Notes: generated by a model from the letters alone, not told the origin. 64,000 nucleotides of DNA from Anaerovibrio lipolyticus LB2005 (GCF_000621545.1 NZ_JHYA01000001.1:276872-340871); one strand, 5' to 3'; counted from the first letter of the stretch, positions 34,020 through 43,875 are shown. A program made the numbers and translations.

Positions 34020-36881
34020 TTAATTGTTTCTAAACTTCTCCAAGGTGGACATCAACACCTCTACATTTATAGGCTTACCTATATGGGCATTCATGCCGGA
34101 CTCCTTGGATTTTTGAATATCCTCTGCAAAGGTATTGGCCGTCATGGCAATAATCGGTATACTCTGGGCATCTGACTTATCAGCCTTTCTTATCTGCACA
34201 GTAGCCTCATAGCCGTTCCACTCCGGCATCATAATATCCATCAAAATGGCATCAAAGGTACCAGATGGCTTTTCCATGAAAATGTCATAGGCCTCCCGAC
34301 CATTTCCTGCCTTAGTCAATATGGCTCCTGCATCCTCCAATATCATGGTGACAATTTCCATATTCAGCTCATTGTCTTCTACCACCAGAATCCGCATCCC
34401 CTCAACGGACTTGTCGGATTTCTCTGTCTCCTCATGTTCTTCTGAAACATGATGGTTAATCTTAAATGGCAAGGTCACTCCAAAGGTAGTACCATGTCCC
34501 ACCAGGCTGTCCACCACAATCTTGCCCTGCATCTTATCCACCAAAGCCTTAACAATGGCCATACCCATACCAGTACCCTGATAACGGCTGCGGGCATCGT
34601 CCTTTTCCTGGGTAAATGGCTCAAAGATGTGACGCAAAAACTCCTCGCTTATGCCAATACCGGTATCCTCTACAAAAATATCATAGGTCACCGTATCCTC
34701 ATCCTCAAAGCCAAGCTGAGCAGAAATATCAATGCTGCCGTTAGGTTTATTATACTTGATGGCATTATTTATTAAATTCATCATTATTTGCTTGAAATGC
34801 AATGGACTTCCAATAACATCAGGATATTTCATGCCGCCATTGTCATTATACTTGATGGTAATTCCATTCTCTCGTGCTCTTATACTGCAAATAGCGATTA
34901 CTTCTGACATAAGCTCTTCAATATTGAATGGATCTTCAGCCAATTCAACATTGTCACTTTCCAGCTTGCTCATATCAAGGACATCGTTAATGAGGCTCAA
35001 CAAATGGTTGGCCGCTACCTTGGCCTTAACTCTGTTGGCAATTAACAGCTCCACATCATCAGGATGGCGATCAGCAATTTCCATAAGACCAATAATACCA
35101 TTTAAAGGCGTCCGTATATCGTGGGACATACGGGAAAGGAATTCTGATTTTGCCTTGCTGGCCCTTTCTGCCTTTTCCAAAGCCCTTTCCAAATCACGAT
35201 GCTGTTTTTTCTCAGTCTTTACCAGCTCCTCATTACGTTTAAGCTGTATATCCACTTCCGCCTTGGCCCGCTTCAGTCCAGTAAGGTATGCGTACAATCC
35301 GCACAAAACCAGAATGAAAATCAAGCCACCACTAAATATGAATATAACACTATTATCCCTTATAAAATCCTCAAATGTATACTTGGTATTGGACTGTATA
35401 TACTTAAATACATAATCAGAAACCACAGATTTATCAATCAGAGCAATTCCTCTGTTAAGTATTGAAAACAGCTCCGAATGATTTCTTGGCACACAGATAC
35501 AGTAGGACAGGCTGGTGCCTAAAGGCATTGTTTTTATATTGTGATACTTGTAATCATTCAGCCGGTCCTGCAGGAACAATGAGGACATAATCGTACAGGT
35601 AGCATCCCCGGACAGTATGGCATCAAAACACTGTTCCACACTGTCATAATGCTTAATTTCACTATCCTTATATGGCTTCAAGACCTTTTTTATTGGATTA
35701 TGGTACAAGCCAATCGTGGCGAAGGTTTTATCCGAATATTCCCCTCTGTACGCCACATTCATAGGAACGCTCAGGATTTCTGAGGTATAGCTGAATTGAT
35801 TATCCTCGCTGTAACGCACATCTCCAAAGGCGGGGAAGGACATATCAATCTCATTGCGGGCAAAGCCCTGCATCATATCCCCTAGGGAATCGTACGCCAC
35901 ATACTCTATGGTTACCTTATCTTCAATATTGAGATTTTTCAATATCATATTAAATACGTCTGTGATTACACCGGTCGGGGAACCATCGCTTTCCTGCCCA
36001 CAAAACGGCATATAGTCCTTAAAATAACCCACCCGCCATAGCTTATGATTACTGAGCCACTTGCTCTCCTCATCGGAAAGGGTACTATTAATCAGGGTAG
36101 CGCCATAATTATTAAGCTGCAATTTCTTTATAAAGAATGGATCAGCCCTGTCAATATCAGTCAGAGCATAATTCAGCTCATACAGCAAATCCGGTTTATT
36201 TTTATTGACAGCCAAATAGAACGGTTCCTGCCCCACCTTAACCACTGGTGCATAACCGGCATCCACCTTAATATTATTATCTGTTGCTACCACGCCATCA
36301 AGAAGACCGGCTGCAAAATCCTTATCCCTTTCATTAAAGCCATCATAATAAATAATATCTAAATCGACATGATTCCTCGCCGCCCACAGCTCCAAAAAAT
36401 AAGTCATTCGATTATTCTTGATACCACCTATTTTTTTACCATTCATAGTGGAAAAATCATAGGCGTTCATGGTTTGGCTACTGTCATGCTGAAAAACCCA
36501 ATAATTATCTGTACCCATAGGATAGTCTGGAAACAGCATAGACTTTTTGCGTTCTTCGGTAACAGATACACCAGCCATCAGGTCTATTTCGCCATTTTGC
36601 AGCTTTTCAATAAGCTCCGGCCATTCGCCATCGACAAATTCATAGTCCCAGTTGGTATAATTAGCCACTCTGAAGAGGTACTCATAACAATAGCCACTTC
36701 TTACCCCATCACTATCCGTTTCCTGGAATCCATAGCTATCGTACCAGCCTACCTTCACTACCTTTGTATGCATATTCCCGGCGGAATAAGCTGTCAATGG
36801 AAGACCAATAACAAAAAGGTAAAAAAAGCTAATTACAGCGGCAAACAGCCTTATGAATTTTTTATTTAACATATTTATCAT
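34020..36881 (-). CDS. Hybrid sensor histidine kinase with two solute-binding domains
   Basis: 953 residues. Signal/anchor segment (residues 9-34); two periplasmic-type SBP_bac_3 domains (about 40-265 and 275-500); a transmembrane helix at 512-535; a coiled-coil linker; HisKA with H587 (SRMSHDIRTPLNG); HATPase (NLINNAIKYN, EDTGIGISEEF, GTGMGMAIVK); and a receiver domain with D882 (AILMDIMMPEWNG). It resembles the EvgS/BvgS layout without PAS or Hpt domains, so an external phosphotransfer partner is expected. It is transcribed alone; AGGTGA precedes the ATG. Likely senses an amino acid-like ligand outside the membrane. Confidence 0.93.
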   Translation of the reverse strand: MINMLNKKFIRLFAAVISFFYLFVIGLPLTAYSAGNMHTKVVKVGWYDSYGFQETDSDGVRSGYCYEYLFRVANYTNWDYEFVDGEWPELIEKLQNGEIDLMAGVSVTEERKKSMLFPDYPMGTDNYWVFQHDSSQTMNAYDFSTMNGKKIGGIKNNRMTYFLELWAARNHVDLDIIYYDGFNERDKDFAAGLLDGVVATDNNIKVDAGYAPVVKVGQEPFYLAVNKNKPDLLYELNYALTDIDRADPFFIKKLQLNNYGATLINSTLSDEESKWLSNHKLWRVGYFKDYMPFCGQESDGSPTGVITDVFNMILKNLNIEDKVTIEYVAYDSLGDMMQGFARNEIDMSFPAFGDVRYSEDNQFSYTSEILSVPMNVAYRGEYSDKTFATIGLYHNPIKKVLKPYKDSEIKHYDSVEQCFDAILSGDATCTIMSSLFLQDRLNDYKYHNIKTMPLGTSLSYCICVPRNHSELFSILNRGIALIDKSVVSDYVFKYIQSNTKYTFEDFIRDNSVIFIFSGGLIFILVLCGLYAYLTGLKRAKAEVDIQLKRNEELVKTEKKQHRDLERALEKAERASKAKSEFLSRMSHDIRTPLNGIIGLMEIADRHPDDVELLIANRVKAKVAANHLLSLINDVLDMSKLESDNVELAEDPFNIEELMSEVIAICSIRARENGITIKYNDNGGMKYPDVIGSPLHFKQIMMNLINNAIKYNKPNGSIDISAQLGFEDEDTVTYDIFVEDTGIGISEEFLRHIFEPFTQEKDDARSRYQGTGMGMAIVKALVDKMQGKIVVDSLVGHGTTFGVTLPFKINHHVSEEHEETEKSDKSVEGMRILVVEDNELNMEIVTMILEDAGAILTKAGNGREAYDIFMEKPSGTFDAILMDIMMPEWNGYEATVQIRKADKSDAQSIPIIAMTANTFAEDIQKSKESGMNAHIGKPINVEVLMSTLEKFRNN

Positions 36882-36981
36882 GAAGTATCACCTCATATAA
36901 ATGTCACAAAGGTATACCTACCTTCATTACATTTCGACAAAGCACCTTTTTTGTCCTTCTTTTCAACAAATTAAAATATAT

Positions 36982-37026
36982 AAAAAAGCGATTCCCAGGG
37001 AGACAGCACTTCCAGGAAATCGCTTT
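36982..37026 (-). terminator. Terminator downstream of the orphan gene of the CobW cluster
   Basis: AAAGCGATTTCCTGG ... CCTGGGAATCGCTTTTTTA on the minus strand. Confidence 0.85.
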
Positions 37027-37063
37027 ATCCAGCATTGATGCGATTTAATAAATAATAATAAAT

Positions 37064-37744
37064 TTACTTTGTGGCTCGTTGACGGATTTCCCGCAAGCGA
37101 TCCACCATGTGAGCCCTCAACTTTTCCTCCAGCTCCTCCAGATTTTTGGAGTCAAAGGTGTAATTCATTTCCGGAATATTTTTGATACGGGCCTCACCAA
37201 AGAATTCACTGCGGAATTCATTATAATAAATGATGAAGTTGCTCTCAATATCAAAATCCGAATAATCAAATACTATATAGGAGCCATTTAGTACCCGAAC
37301 CATTTGTGTGGGATTAATAAACAGCTTATAGCCCTCCAGCTCCTCCGGCAAAATATCCTTATAGTCCCATTCAGTAATATTAAGAGCCTTGGTCACATAG
37401 CTTATGGAATCAGGATTATATATAGCCAGATCATGAACAGCGGATTCCAGGTAATTTTTCAGATGCTGCTCAAATTCACTGAAGGAAGCGGTAATAAACT
37501 GCATCAGACAAAACTCTGTAAGCCCCCGTCGAATTTTCAGTTTATATTCCTTTGTTTCCTGATGATAATACGCCACAAGGCCCAGATGCTTCTCCTCATT
37601 TACATAGGAAAAGAGCTCAAAGGTATCCCCTACCTCCTCATAGCGTTTAGTATAGACCAGGTCATACATTTCCTTAGGCAGCTCATCAAGATACGCCCAA
37701 TCAGCAGTTTCCTGCTGTATTTTTTCCAAAACATCAGGCTTCAT
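37064..37744 (-). CDS. Uncharacterised protein in the CobW cluster
   Basis: 226 residues, not recognised. Acidic and tyrosine-rich, no signal peptide or membrane helix. Soluble alpha/beta pattern; C-terminal coiled-coil-like stretch (LEELEEKLRAHMVDRLREI). It starts 19 bp after the CobW-like gene and shares its terminator, so it belongs to the same transcription unit. I cannot assign a function. Confidence 0.8.
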   Translation of the reverse strand: MKPDVLEKIQQETADWAYLDELPKEMYDLVYTKRYEEVGDTFELFSYVNEEKHLGLVAYYHQETKEYKLKIRRGLTEFCLMQFITASFSEFEQHLKNYLESAVHDLAIYNPDSISYVTKALNITEWDYKDILPEELEGYKLFINPTQMVRVLNGSYIVFDYSDFDIESNFIIYYNEFRSEFFGEARIKNIPEMNYTFDSKNLEELEEKLRAHMVDRLREIRQRATK

Positions 37745-37762
37745 AAGTATAACCTCTACAGC

Positions 37763-38728
37763 TTAATTAAAGTACACAATAGTGTCTTCAGGCTTCTTTT
37801 CTTCAGTGAAGGCCTCCACCTTCATCTTAAGGGTGTCAATCTCACCATTGCTGTCATACTTCACATGTATAACGCCAGTTACCTTGCCCCACTTACGCTC
37901 ATTCTTTCTATGATTAAGCTGTTTGAAGGGCGCACCGGTACCGGATATTCCCAAAAACATCATATCATCGGCACAGCAGGCCATACCTACACGACCTACA
38001 CCATAATGAATGACCCCATCCTTTTGGGCAGAACAGAGATAGCCGTCAAAAATGATACGCTTCTTGTCATAGTGATCAGGGTGGTCCTGCATATCTACAA
38101 ACCAAGCGCCATAGTCATCCAGCTCCAGTTCAATCTCATCCTTGTCAATGGAAAATGGCAGCTCTGGCTCCTCCTCCACAAAATCCTCCAGATCAGATTC
38201 AAAAATAACCTGTGCACGGCGATTTACCACCCGGACATTACGACGAATGTCCTGCTGACGGGTTTCGTGGTCACAACGGTTGAATATAATCAGCTCGCAA
38301 TAACGGAACAAATCCACAAAGCGATCCTTCATATTCTTTTGGTAAACCTCGAAGGTCTCTGCATTAACCATGCCGATATTCTGGAAATCAAACCATTCCT
38401 CCGGAAGGGGAATGTTCATATAATCTCCCGCATTCCACATACCATTGGCCTCAATTAAGACGCTGGAGGGATTGTATTTTTTCTGAAGCTCCTGATAAAA
38501 CTCAGTGGAAAGCTCCTCCACATCCTCTACCACAATAATCTTGGAATGACTTTCCTGTAGAAGCTCCTCGTCAATTTCTTCCTCGCCTTCCTCACCTAAG
38601 ATAATTAGGTTACACTCGGCTTTGGCGAACTGATTATTCTGTAAAAAGTCCTTGATTACACTGGTCTTTCCACTTTCCAACAGACCCATAAAGTAATACA
38701 CAGGAACATTTGGTTTTTCTTTGCTCAT
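37763..38728 (-). CDS. Divergent CobW/G3E-type GTPase lacking the CxCC motif
   Basis: 321 residues. P-loop GLLESGKTS at residues 15-23 and an NRCD-type guanine-recognition motif (IIFNRCDHETR) suggest a G3E GTPase. The CxCC metal motif that follows the P-loop in CobW proteins is absent and replaced by an acidic stretch (GEEGEEEIDEE). The C-terminal half (GYLCSAQKDGVIHYGVGRVGMACC) is unlike the usual CobW_C and has its own Cys-Cys pair. It sits 24 bp downstream of the CobW gene. May act as a partner or regulator of the first GTPase; that is inference. Confidence 0.8.
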   Translation of the reverse strand: MSKEKPNVPVYYFMGLLESGKTSVIKDFLQNNQFAKAECNLIILGEEGEEEIDEELLQESHSKIIVVEDVEELSTEFYQELQKKYNPSSVLIEANGMWNAGDYMNIPLPEEWFDFQNIGMVNAETFEVYQKNMKDRFVDLFRYCELIIFNRCDHETRQQDIRRNVRVVNRRAQVIFESDLEDFVEEEPELPFSIDKDEIELELDDYGAWFVDMQDHPDHYDKKRIIFDGYLCSAQKDGVIHYGVGRVGMACCADDMMFLGISGTGAPFKQLNHRKNERKWGKVTGVIHVKYDSNGEIDTLKMKVEAFTEEKKPEDTIVYFN

Positions 38729-38752
38729 TATTTATCTCCCAATTAAGATATA

Positions 38753-39892
38753 TTACTCACCAAGGAAAAGCTCCTTCAAGCTGCCTTCCTGCAGTTTGCT
38801 GCCAATAACGCAGAAACGGCCGGTATAATCAGCCGCACCGGTTACTACGCTGCTCTCTCCCGGTACATAGTTGAAATGGAGCCACTCCCCATCGTTGGCG
38901 GACATAACAATACCCTTTGCCCTGAGGATAACACCATACTCGTCAGCATTAACCAGCTCTGCCAAAATATCCTTAAGCTCATCGATGGTGAATTTCTTGG
39001 TGGTTTCCTGCCCCCAGCTGCCAAATACATCATCTGCATGGTGATGATGGTGATGATCGTGATCATGATGATGGTGCTCATGGTCATGGTCGTGACAGCC
39101 ACAATTAGGGTCATCACATTCATGGTCATGGTCGTGATGATGTTCATGCTCATCATGGTGGTGATGCTCATGGTCATGATGATGATTGTGATCGTGATCA
39201 TGATGTTCATGCTCATGACACCCACATTCAGGATCATCACACTCGTGGTCGTGATGGTGGTGATGATGATGCTCCTCAGCCACCTCATCCACATTCAATA
39301 ATTCACTGTGATGCAGGGCATCCAAAATCTGCTCGCCGGAAATTTTATCCCAAGGAGTTGTTACGATAGGAGCCTTTGGATTATGCTCACGGATAATATC
39401 AATGGTTTCCTGGAGCTTCTTCTCATTTACATCCTGGCTGCGGCTGAGAACAATGCAGTCAGCGTGAGCAATCTGATCAATGAAGAACTCACCATAATTT
39501 CTGGCATACATCTTGCATTTCTTGGCATGAACCACTGCAATGCTGCCCTCAATTACCACGTCATCATTGCAGACCTTGGAAACAGCAATCTTTACATCAG
39601 ACAGCTTGCCTACACCAGATGGCTCAATGATAATCCGGTCAGGATTATAGGTTTCCATAACCTGCTTTAAGGACTCCTCAAAGTCACCTACCAAGGAACA
39701 GCAGATACAGCCAGAGTTGATCTCCTTGACCTGAACGCCTGCTTCCTTCATGAAGCCGCCATCAATAGCAATCTCACCGAACTCATTTTCAATAAGGCAA
39801 ATCTTATCGTTAAAGCCCTCATTGATGAGCTTCTGAATCAAAGTTGTCTTACCGGCACCTAAAAAGCCGGAGAATATATTAATTTTAGTCAT
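38753..39892 (-). CDS. CobW-family G3E GTPase with histidine-rich metal-binding segment
   Basis: 379 residues. P-loop GFLGAGKTT (residues 9-17), CxCC metal motif at C62/C64/C65 (NSGCICCSLVGD), IIEPSGVGKLSDV, and a C-terminal CobW_C domain. Residues 208-285 are mostly His, Asp and Glu and contain two copies of a HECDDP-x-CGCH unit. That makes a large binding site for zinc, cobalt or nickel. The family includes metallochaperones for B12 enzymes, nitrile hydratase and zinc proteins. First of the three-gene cluster; GGAGG precedes the ATG. Metal identity cannot be told from sequence. Confidence 0.92.
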   Translation of the reverse strand: MTKINIFSGFLGAGKTTLIQKLINEGFNDKICLIENEFGEIAIDGGFMKEAGVQVKEINSGCICCSLVGDFEESLKQVMETYNPDRIIIEPSGVGKLSDVKIAVSKVCNDDVVIEGSIAVVHAKKCKMYARNYGEFFIDQIAHADCIVLSRSQDVNEKKLQETIDIIREHNPKAPIVTTPWDKISGEQILDALHHSELLNVDEVAEEHHHHHHHDHECDDPECGCHEHEHHDHDHNHHHDHEHHHHDEHEHHHDHDHECDDPNCGCHDHDHEHHHHDHDHHHHHHADDVFGSWGQETTKKFTIDELKDILAELVNADEYGVILRAKGIVMSANDGEWLHFNYVPGESSVVTGAADYTGRFCVIGSKLQEGSLKELFLGE

Positions 39893-39999
39893 TCTGCAAA
39901 ACCTCCATTGTATGATACAAAACTAAAGGAAGTCTTCACGTCACCGCAAAAACAACCTGTAATATTATACATCATTTGCTCTTTTTTTTCCATGAAATC

Positions 40000-40030
40000 A
40001 AAAAGGAGTCAGCAATTGCTGACCCCTTTA
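40000..40030 (-). terminator. Terminator downstream of cstA
   Basis: AAGGGGTCAGC-AATT-GCTGACTCCTTTTT on the minus strand. Confidence 0.9.
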
Positions 40031-40057
40031 TTGTTTTCGTCATGTATTATTCAATGT

Positions 40058-41494
40058 TTACTCCTTGGCACGAAGGACCTTTGTGGTAAACAAAATAACG
40101 CATACAACAGCAAAGGCAATACCAACAGGATAGCTGATTTCAGTTCCCAGCTGTAAGCCTTCCTTGGCCTGTAGTATATAGGTACAGGTTACAGCCGACA
40201 TAAAAGTAGCTGGTATAGCTGCCATTAACCAGGCATTGCTGCCCTTTTTCATTCTGTACAGATAGGTTGCACCGGTCCACAGAACAATCATGGCCAAAGT
40301 CTGGTTAGTCCAGGAGAAGTATCTCCAGATAATATCAAAGTTCATCTGGGACAAAACACCACCCACTGCCAAAAGTGGAACTGCAAAGAGCAAACGCTTT
40401 ACAGCCTTGGACTGGGAAACACCAAACCAGTCAGCCAAAGTAAGACGGGCACTACGGAATGCGGTATCACCAGAAGTAATCGGGCAAGCAATTACACCCA
40501 GCATAGCCAGGGTTGCACCTATGTAACCAGTCATACTGCCGTCGCCGCCCATAAAGCCAACGCAAATATCATATACCACGGTACCAGCACCGCCAGCCTT
40601 CATGGCTGCGGCCAAGCCACCAGTGCTATCATAGAAGGTTACACCAGCTGCAGCCCAAATCAAGGCAATAATACCCTCAGACACCATGGCTCCATAAAAT
40701 ACAGGGCGACCAAGGCGCTCAGTGGTAAGGCAACGGGACATAATTGGTGACTGGGTAGAATGGAAACCGGAAATAGCTCCGCAAGCCACTGTAATGAACA
40801 TCAATGGCCAAATAGGCATTGCATCACCCTGTGGATGCAGATTTGCCAGCTGCATTTCCGGCATGGTATGACCGCCAACCCCCATGAGCATACCAGCCAT
40901 AATGCCCAGTGCCATGATAATAAGGCAGGCACCAAACAGTGGATAGAAACGTGCAATCAAAGTATCAATTGGCAACAAAGTAGCCAGGAAATAGTACAAC
41001 AATACACATGGCAACACAACCGTTACCGCTACACCTGTCAGTTTGGCCAAGAGGCCTGCAGGTCCTGTCATAAATACAGTACCAACCAATACCAAAAGGA
41101 CAACGGAGAACACACGCATAATGAACAGCATTGTGCCTCCCATGTGATGTCCTACTACCTCGGAAATACTCTTACCATCCTCACGCAAGGAGATCATTCC
41201 TGACAGATAGTCATGAACACCACCTGCAAAGATAGTACCTAATACTATCCAAAAGTACACGGAAGGTCCCCAAAGAGCGCCCCCCAAGGCGCCAAATATT
41301 GGACCAAGACCAGCAATATTTAACAGCTGAATCATGAAAACCTTCCAGGTAGGCAAAGGAATATAATCCACGCCATCATTGTGAACTGTTGCCGGAGTGG
41401 GATTATCAGTAGGACCAAATATGTTGTCCACTATCTTGCCGTAAACGACATATCCCAAAATCAGTGCAGCCAGCGCACACAAAAAAGTAACCAT
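40058..41494 (-). CDS. cstA: CstA-family carbon starvation/pyruvate transporter
   Basis: 478 residues, a membrane protein of about 13-14 helices. PTWKVFMIQLLNIAGLGPIFGALGGALWG, FAGGVHDYLSGMISLREDG and SGFHSTQSPIMSRCL are family hallmarks. It imports pyruvate or peptides under nutrient limitation in known members. It is single-gene with its own terminator; GAGGGAGAG lies before the ATG. Confidence 0.94.
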   Translation of the reverse strand: MVTFLCALAALILGYVVYGKIVDNIFGPTDNPTPATVHNDGVDYIPLPTWKVFMIQLLNIAGLGPIFGALGGALWGPSVYFWIVLGTIFAGGVHDYLSGMISLREDGKSISEVVGHHMGGTMLFIMRVFSVVLLVLVGTVFMTGPAGLLAKLTGVAVTVVLPCVLLYYFLATLLPIDTLIARFYPLFGACLIIMALGIMAGMLMGVGGHTMPEMQLANLHPQGDAMPIWPLMFITVACGAISGFHSTQSPIMSRCLTTERLGRPVFYGAMVSEGIIALIWAAAGVTFYDSTGGLAAAMKAGGAGTVVYDICVGFMGGDGSMTGYIGATLAMLGVIACPITSGDTAFRSARLTLADWFGVSQSKAVKRLLFAVPLLAVGGVLSQMNFDIIWRYFSWTNQTLAMIVLWTGATYLYRMKKGSNAWLMAAIPATFMSAVTCTYILQAKEGLQLGTEISYPVGIAFAVVCVILFTTKVLRAKE

Positions 41495-41650
41495 ATACTC
41501 TCCCTCTCTTTCCCTATTACTTCTCCACCTGCTCTTTGTATTTTACAGGTACAAGTTAATTATGGCACAAAATTCAGAATATTTAAATCTTTTTTTGAAA
41601 AAAATGTAACAATTCTTTTTATCAAACGTGAAAAATCTATTTATTAAAAT

Positions 41651-41675
41651 AAAAAGGACTGCCGAAGCAGTCCAA
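41651..41675 (-). terminator. Terminator after the MATE gene, end of the B12-controlled operon
   Basis: GGACTGC-TTCG-GCAGTCC followed by TTTTTATTTT on the minus strand. Confidence 0.93.
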
Positions 41676-41692
41676 ATTTTATATGGAATTTA

Positions 41693-43048
41693 TTATGTTT
41701 CCTCAACTGTTTGCAAATACCACTTTTCCCTTTTCTGCAACCGCCATAAGAGGAAGCTGGCACATATTGCCCGGGTTGACTGATCCAAGGCCAAAGCTAT
41801 CCAGGCACCTACCAGTCCCATATCCAGGTAATACAGAAAAAAAGCAGTGATTATTGGTCGCAACACCGTGATACTTACAAATGAGTATATGGCCACATGT
41901 GCTGATTTGCCAGTACCCCGCAGAATACCGGCACACACCATCTGCTGAGCTTCAGGAAAGCTCACCAAAGCCACTATAAGCATTACAATGCTCCCCAATG
42001 GAAGCAAGGATACATCATTTGTATATAGTGAGAATATTTCTTCCCGGAAAAATGCTGTCAGCACAAAGGACACCATTGAAAAGATGGCACTCCATTTAAT
42101 GCTTACTGACAAAGAGCTTTTCCATTCAGCCATATCCTTGCGCCCCTTGGCATGGCCAGCCATAACCGTGCTACCCTTGCCCAGCCCTCCTGCAAAGCAA
42201 TAATAAAAATCGCAGAAGTTCATGCATATAGCATGAATAGCGTAAGGAATCATTCCCAGCTCTGCCACCATACGGGTATAGATTACCATACCTATACGTT
42301 CAAAGCCCTGCTCGGAAAAAACGCTGCCAAATAACGGCATAAAGTACTTGAAGTATATTCTGTCGGGAATAAATCCACCACTCTTTAGTATTCCCGCCTT
42401 CCACAGCATCCAGACAGTATAACTCAGAGTATAGACAGTTCCCACCAAGGTACCTATGGCCGCCCCCCTGACTCCCATGGCAGGGAAAGGACCCAGTCCA
42501 AAAATCAACAGGGCATTAACTATAACATTTATGATATTCCCCTGAAGATTTGTTTTCAGTACAATGGAGGTTTCTCCAAAGCCCAGCTGAATTGCCTGTA
42601 AAACAGCTGTGATAGAGGTCAGATAAACTGCCCCCAATGCTATCCAGGCGTAATCCAGGGCCAGCTGCAAATAATGCTGCTCTGCCCCCATCCACAATAG
42701 CAGTTGGGGAAGATAGGCAAAAAATATTATGTGGAGCACCAACATAATAATTGCCCCTAAAAACAGGGACTGGCGCAATACACGCCCTGCCCGCAGCAAT
42801 CTTCCGCCACCAAAATATTCTGCCGTCAGTAAAGTAACTGCCGCAGCCAGTGATCTGGCCACAGTAAGCAGCATCATTCGGGGCTGAGTAAATATACTGA
42901 CAGCGGCAATGGCTGATGCTCCCAGCACGCCGACCATAATCAGGTCCACATTGCTCAGGAGTATCATAAATACCCCCTCCATAGCCGCTGGCAGTGATAT
43001 CTTAAGGTATTTACGATCCATTGAGGATGAAAAATATCTTTGAAGCAT
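41693..43048 (-). CDS. MATE-family efflux transporter
   Basis: 451 residues, about 12 transmembrane helices in two halves (LSNVDLIMVGVLGASAIAAVS; GGLGKGSTVMAGHAKGRKD). MATE proteins export drugs, metabolites or dyes in exchange for Na+ or H+. It lies 38 bp after the second ATPase gene, with no terminator or clear promoter between, so it is most likely transcribed from the cobalamin-riboswitch promoter. The next element is the terminator at 41651-41675. A role in exporting a corrinoid or metal-binding compound is only a hypothesis. Confidence 0.92.
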   Translation of the reverse strand: MLQRYFSSSMDRKYLKISLPAAMEGVFMILLSNVDLIMVGVLGASAIAAVSIFTQPRMMLLTVARSLAAAVTLLTAEYFGGGRLLRAGRVLRQSLFLGAIIMLVLHIIFFAYLPQLLLWMGAEQHYLQLALDYAWIALGAVYLTSITAVLQAIQLGFGETSIVLKTNLQGNIINVIVNALLIFGLGPFPAMGVRGAAIGTLVGTVYTLSYTVWMLWKAGILKSGGFIPDRIYFKYFMPLFGSVFSEQGFERIGMVIYTRMVAELGMIPYAIHAICMNFCDFYYCFAGGLGKGSTVMAGHAKGRKDMAEWKSSLSVSIKWSAIFSMVSFVLTAFFREEIFSLYTNDVSLLPLGSIVMLIVALVSFPEAQQMVCAGILRGTGKSAHVAIYSFVSITVLRPIITAFFLYYLDMGLVGAWIALALDQSTRAICASFLLWRLQKREKWYLQTVEET

Positions 43049-43086
43049 ATAAAACTCGCTGAAAAACTTACACTAGCTTATTGGAA

Positions 43087-43875
43087 TCAGTGAACAGAGA
43101 AAACAGCATTCAACAAATCCCGGGTATATGGATGAGTTGACTCAGCCAATTTATCTCCGTCCAACTGCTCCATTACTGTTCCCTTTTGCATAACTACTAC
43201 CTTATGGCTAAACAGACTAACCAGGGCCAAATCATGGCAGATGAAAATATAGGTAATACCCTTTTCCTGCTGCAATTTTACAAGTAGCTTAATGATACTG
43301 TCCTGAACAGACACATCCAAGGCACTGGTCGCCTCGTCACAAACAATTACCTCAGGCTCCAAAGCCAAAGCACGGGCAATGGCCACACGCTGACGCTGGC
43401 CACCACTCATACTATGTGGATAACGGTTTACAAACTCCACAGGCAAATCCACCTGACGTAACAGCTCCTTAGCCCGTTCCTCCACTTCCCCCTTACTGAT
43501 AATACCAAAGCTTCTGAGGGGTTCACATATAAGGTCCTTAACCTTCATTTTCGGATTAAAGGCTGTAGCCGGATCCTGAAAAACCATTTGAATATGACGA
43601 TAATTCTGGCGTTTTTCCTTATTGCTCAGTTTAGTAATATCCTGGCCATGGAACATTACACGGCCGGAGGTAGGTTCATGGATGCCCATTATGGTCTTAA
43701 CCAGCGTGGACTTTCCACACCCTGACTCACCTACAATAGCTGTTGTCTTCCCCTTGGGAATATCAATACAGATATCATTGCAGGCCCGCAGTACATTACC
43801 ATCAGACAGCTTAAACTCCTTGGTAATATGTTCAATGCTCATGAGACAATCATTAGTATTATTCTGCTCAGACAT
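43087..43875 (-). CDS. Nickel/peptide-type ABC transporter ATP-binding protein (NikE/DppF-like)
   Basis: About 262 residues. Walker A GESGCGKST, signature MSGGQRQRV and Walker B VIVCDEATSALD, in the DppF/NikE branch. The frame is open upstream but GGAGG with eight bases before ATG 43875 selects the start, which overlaps the stop of the preceding ATPase gene by eight bases. Works with the other ATPase and two permeases. Confidence 0.94.
   Translation of the reverse strand: MSEQNNTNDCLMSIEHITKEFKLSDGNVLRACNDICIDIPKGKTTAIVGESGCGKSTLVKTIMGIHEPTSGRVMFHGQDITKLSNKEKRQNYRHIQMVFQDPATAFNPKMKVKDLICEPLRSFGIISKGEVEERAKELLRQVDLPVEFVNRYPHSMSGGQRQRVAIARALALEPEVIVCDEATSALDVSVQDSIIKLLVKLQQEKGITYIFICHDLALVSLFSHKVVVMQKGTVMEQLDGDKLAESTHPYTRDLLNAVFSVH

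Noticed and set aside
37304..38458. A 384-codon plus-strand open frame opposite the CxCC-less GTPase gene
   Set aside because: It lacks a Shine-Dalgarno and any recognisable domain, and the minus-strand frame has a P-loop, NxxD motif and proper operon spacing.
39038..39270. Short DNA repeats that could suggest a CRISPR array
   Set aside because: The repeats are in frame within CobW and encode His/Asp runs; there are no regular spacers and no cas genes.
38876..39301. Plus-strand open frame very rich in Met, Val and Ile opposite the His-rich part of CobW
   Set aside because: It is the mirror of repeated His/Asp codons on the minus strand. The protein is low complexity with no ribosome-binding site.
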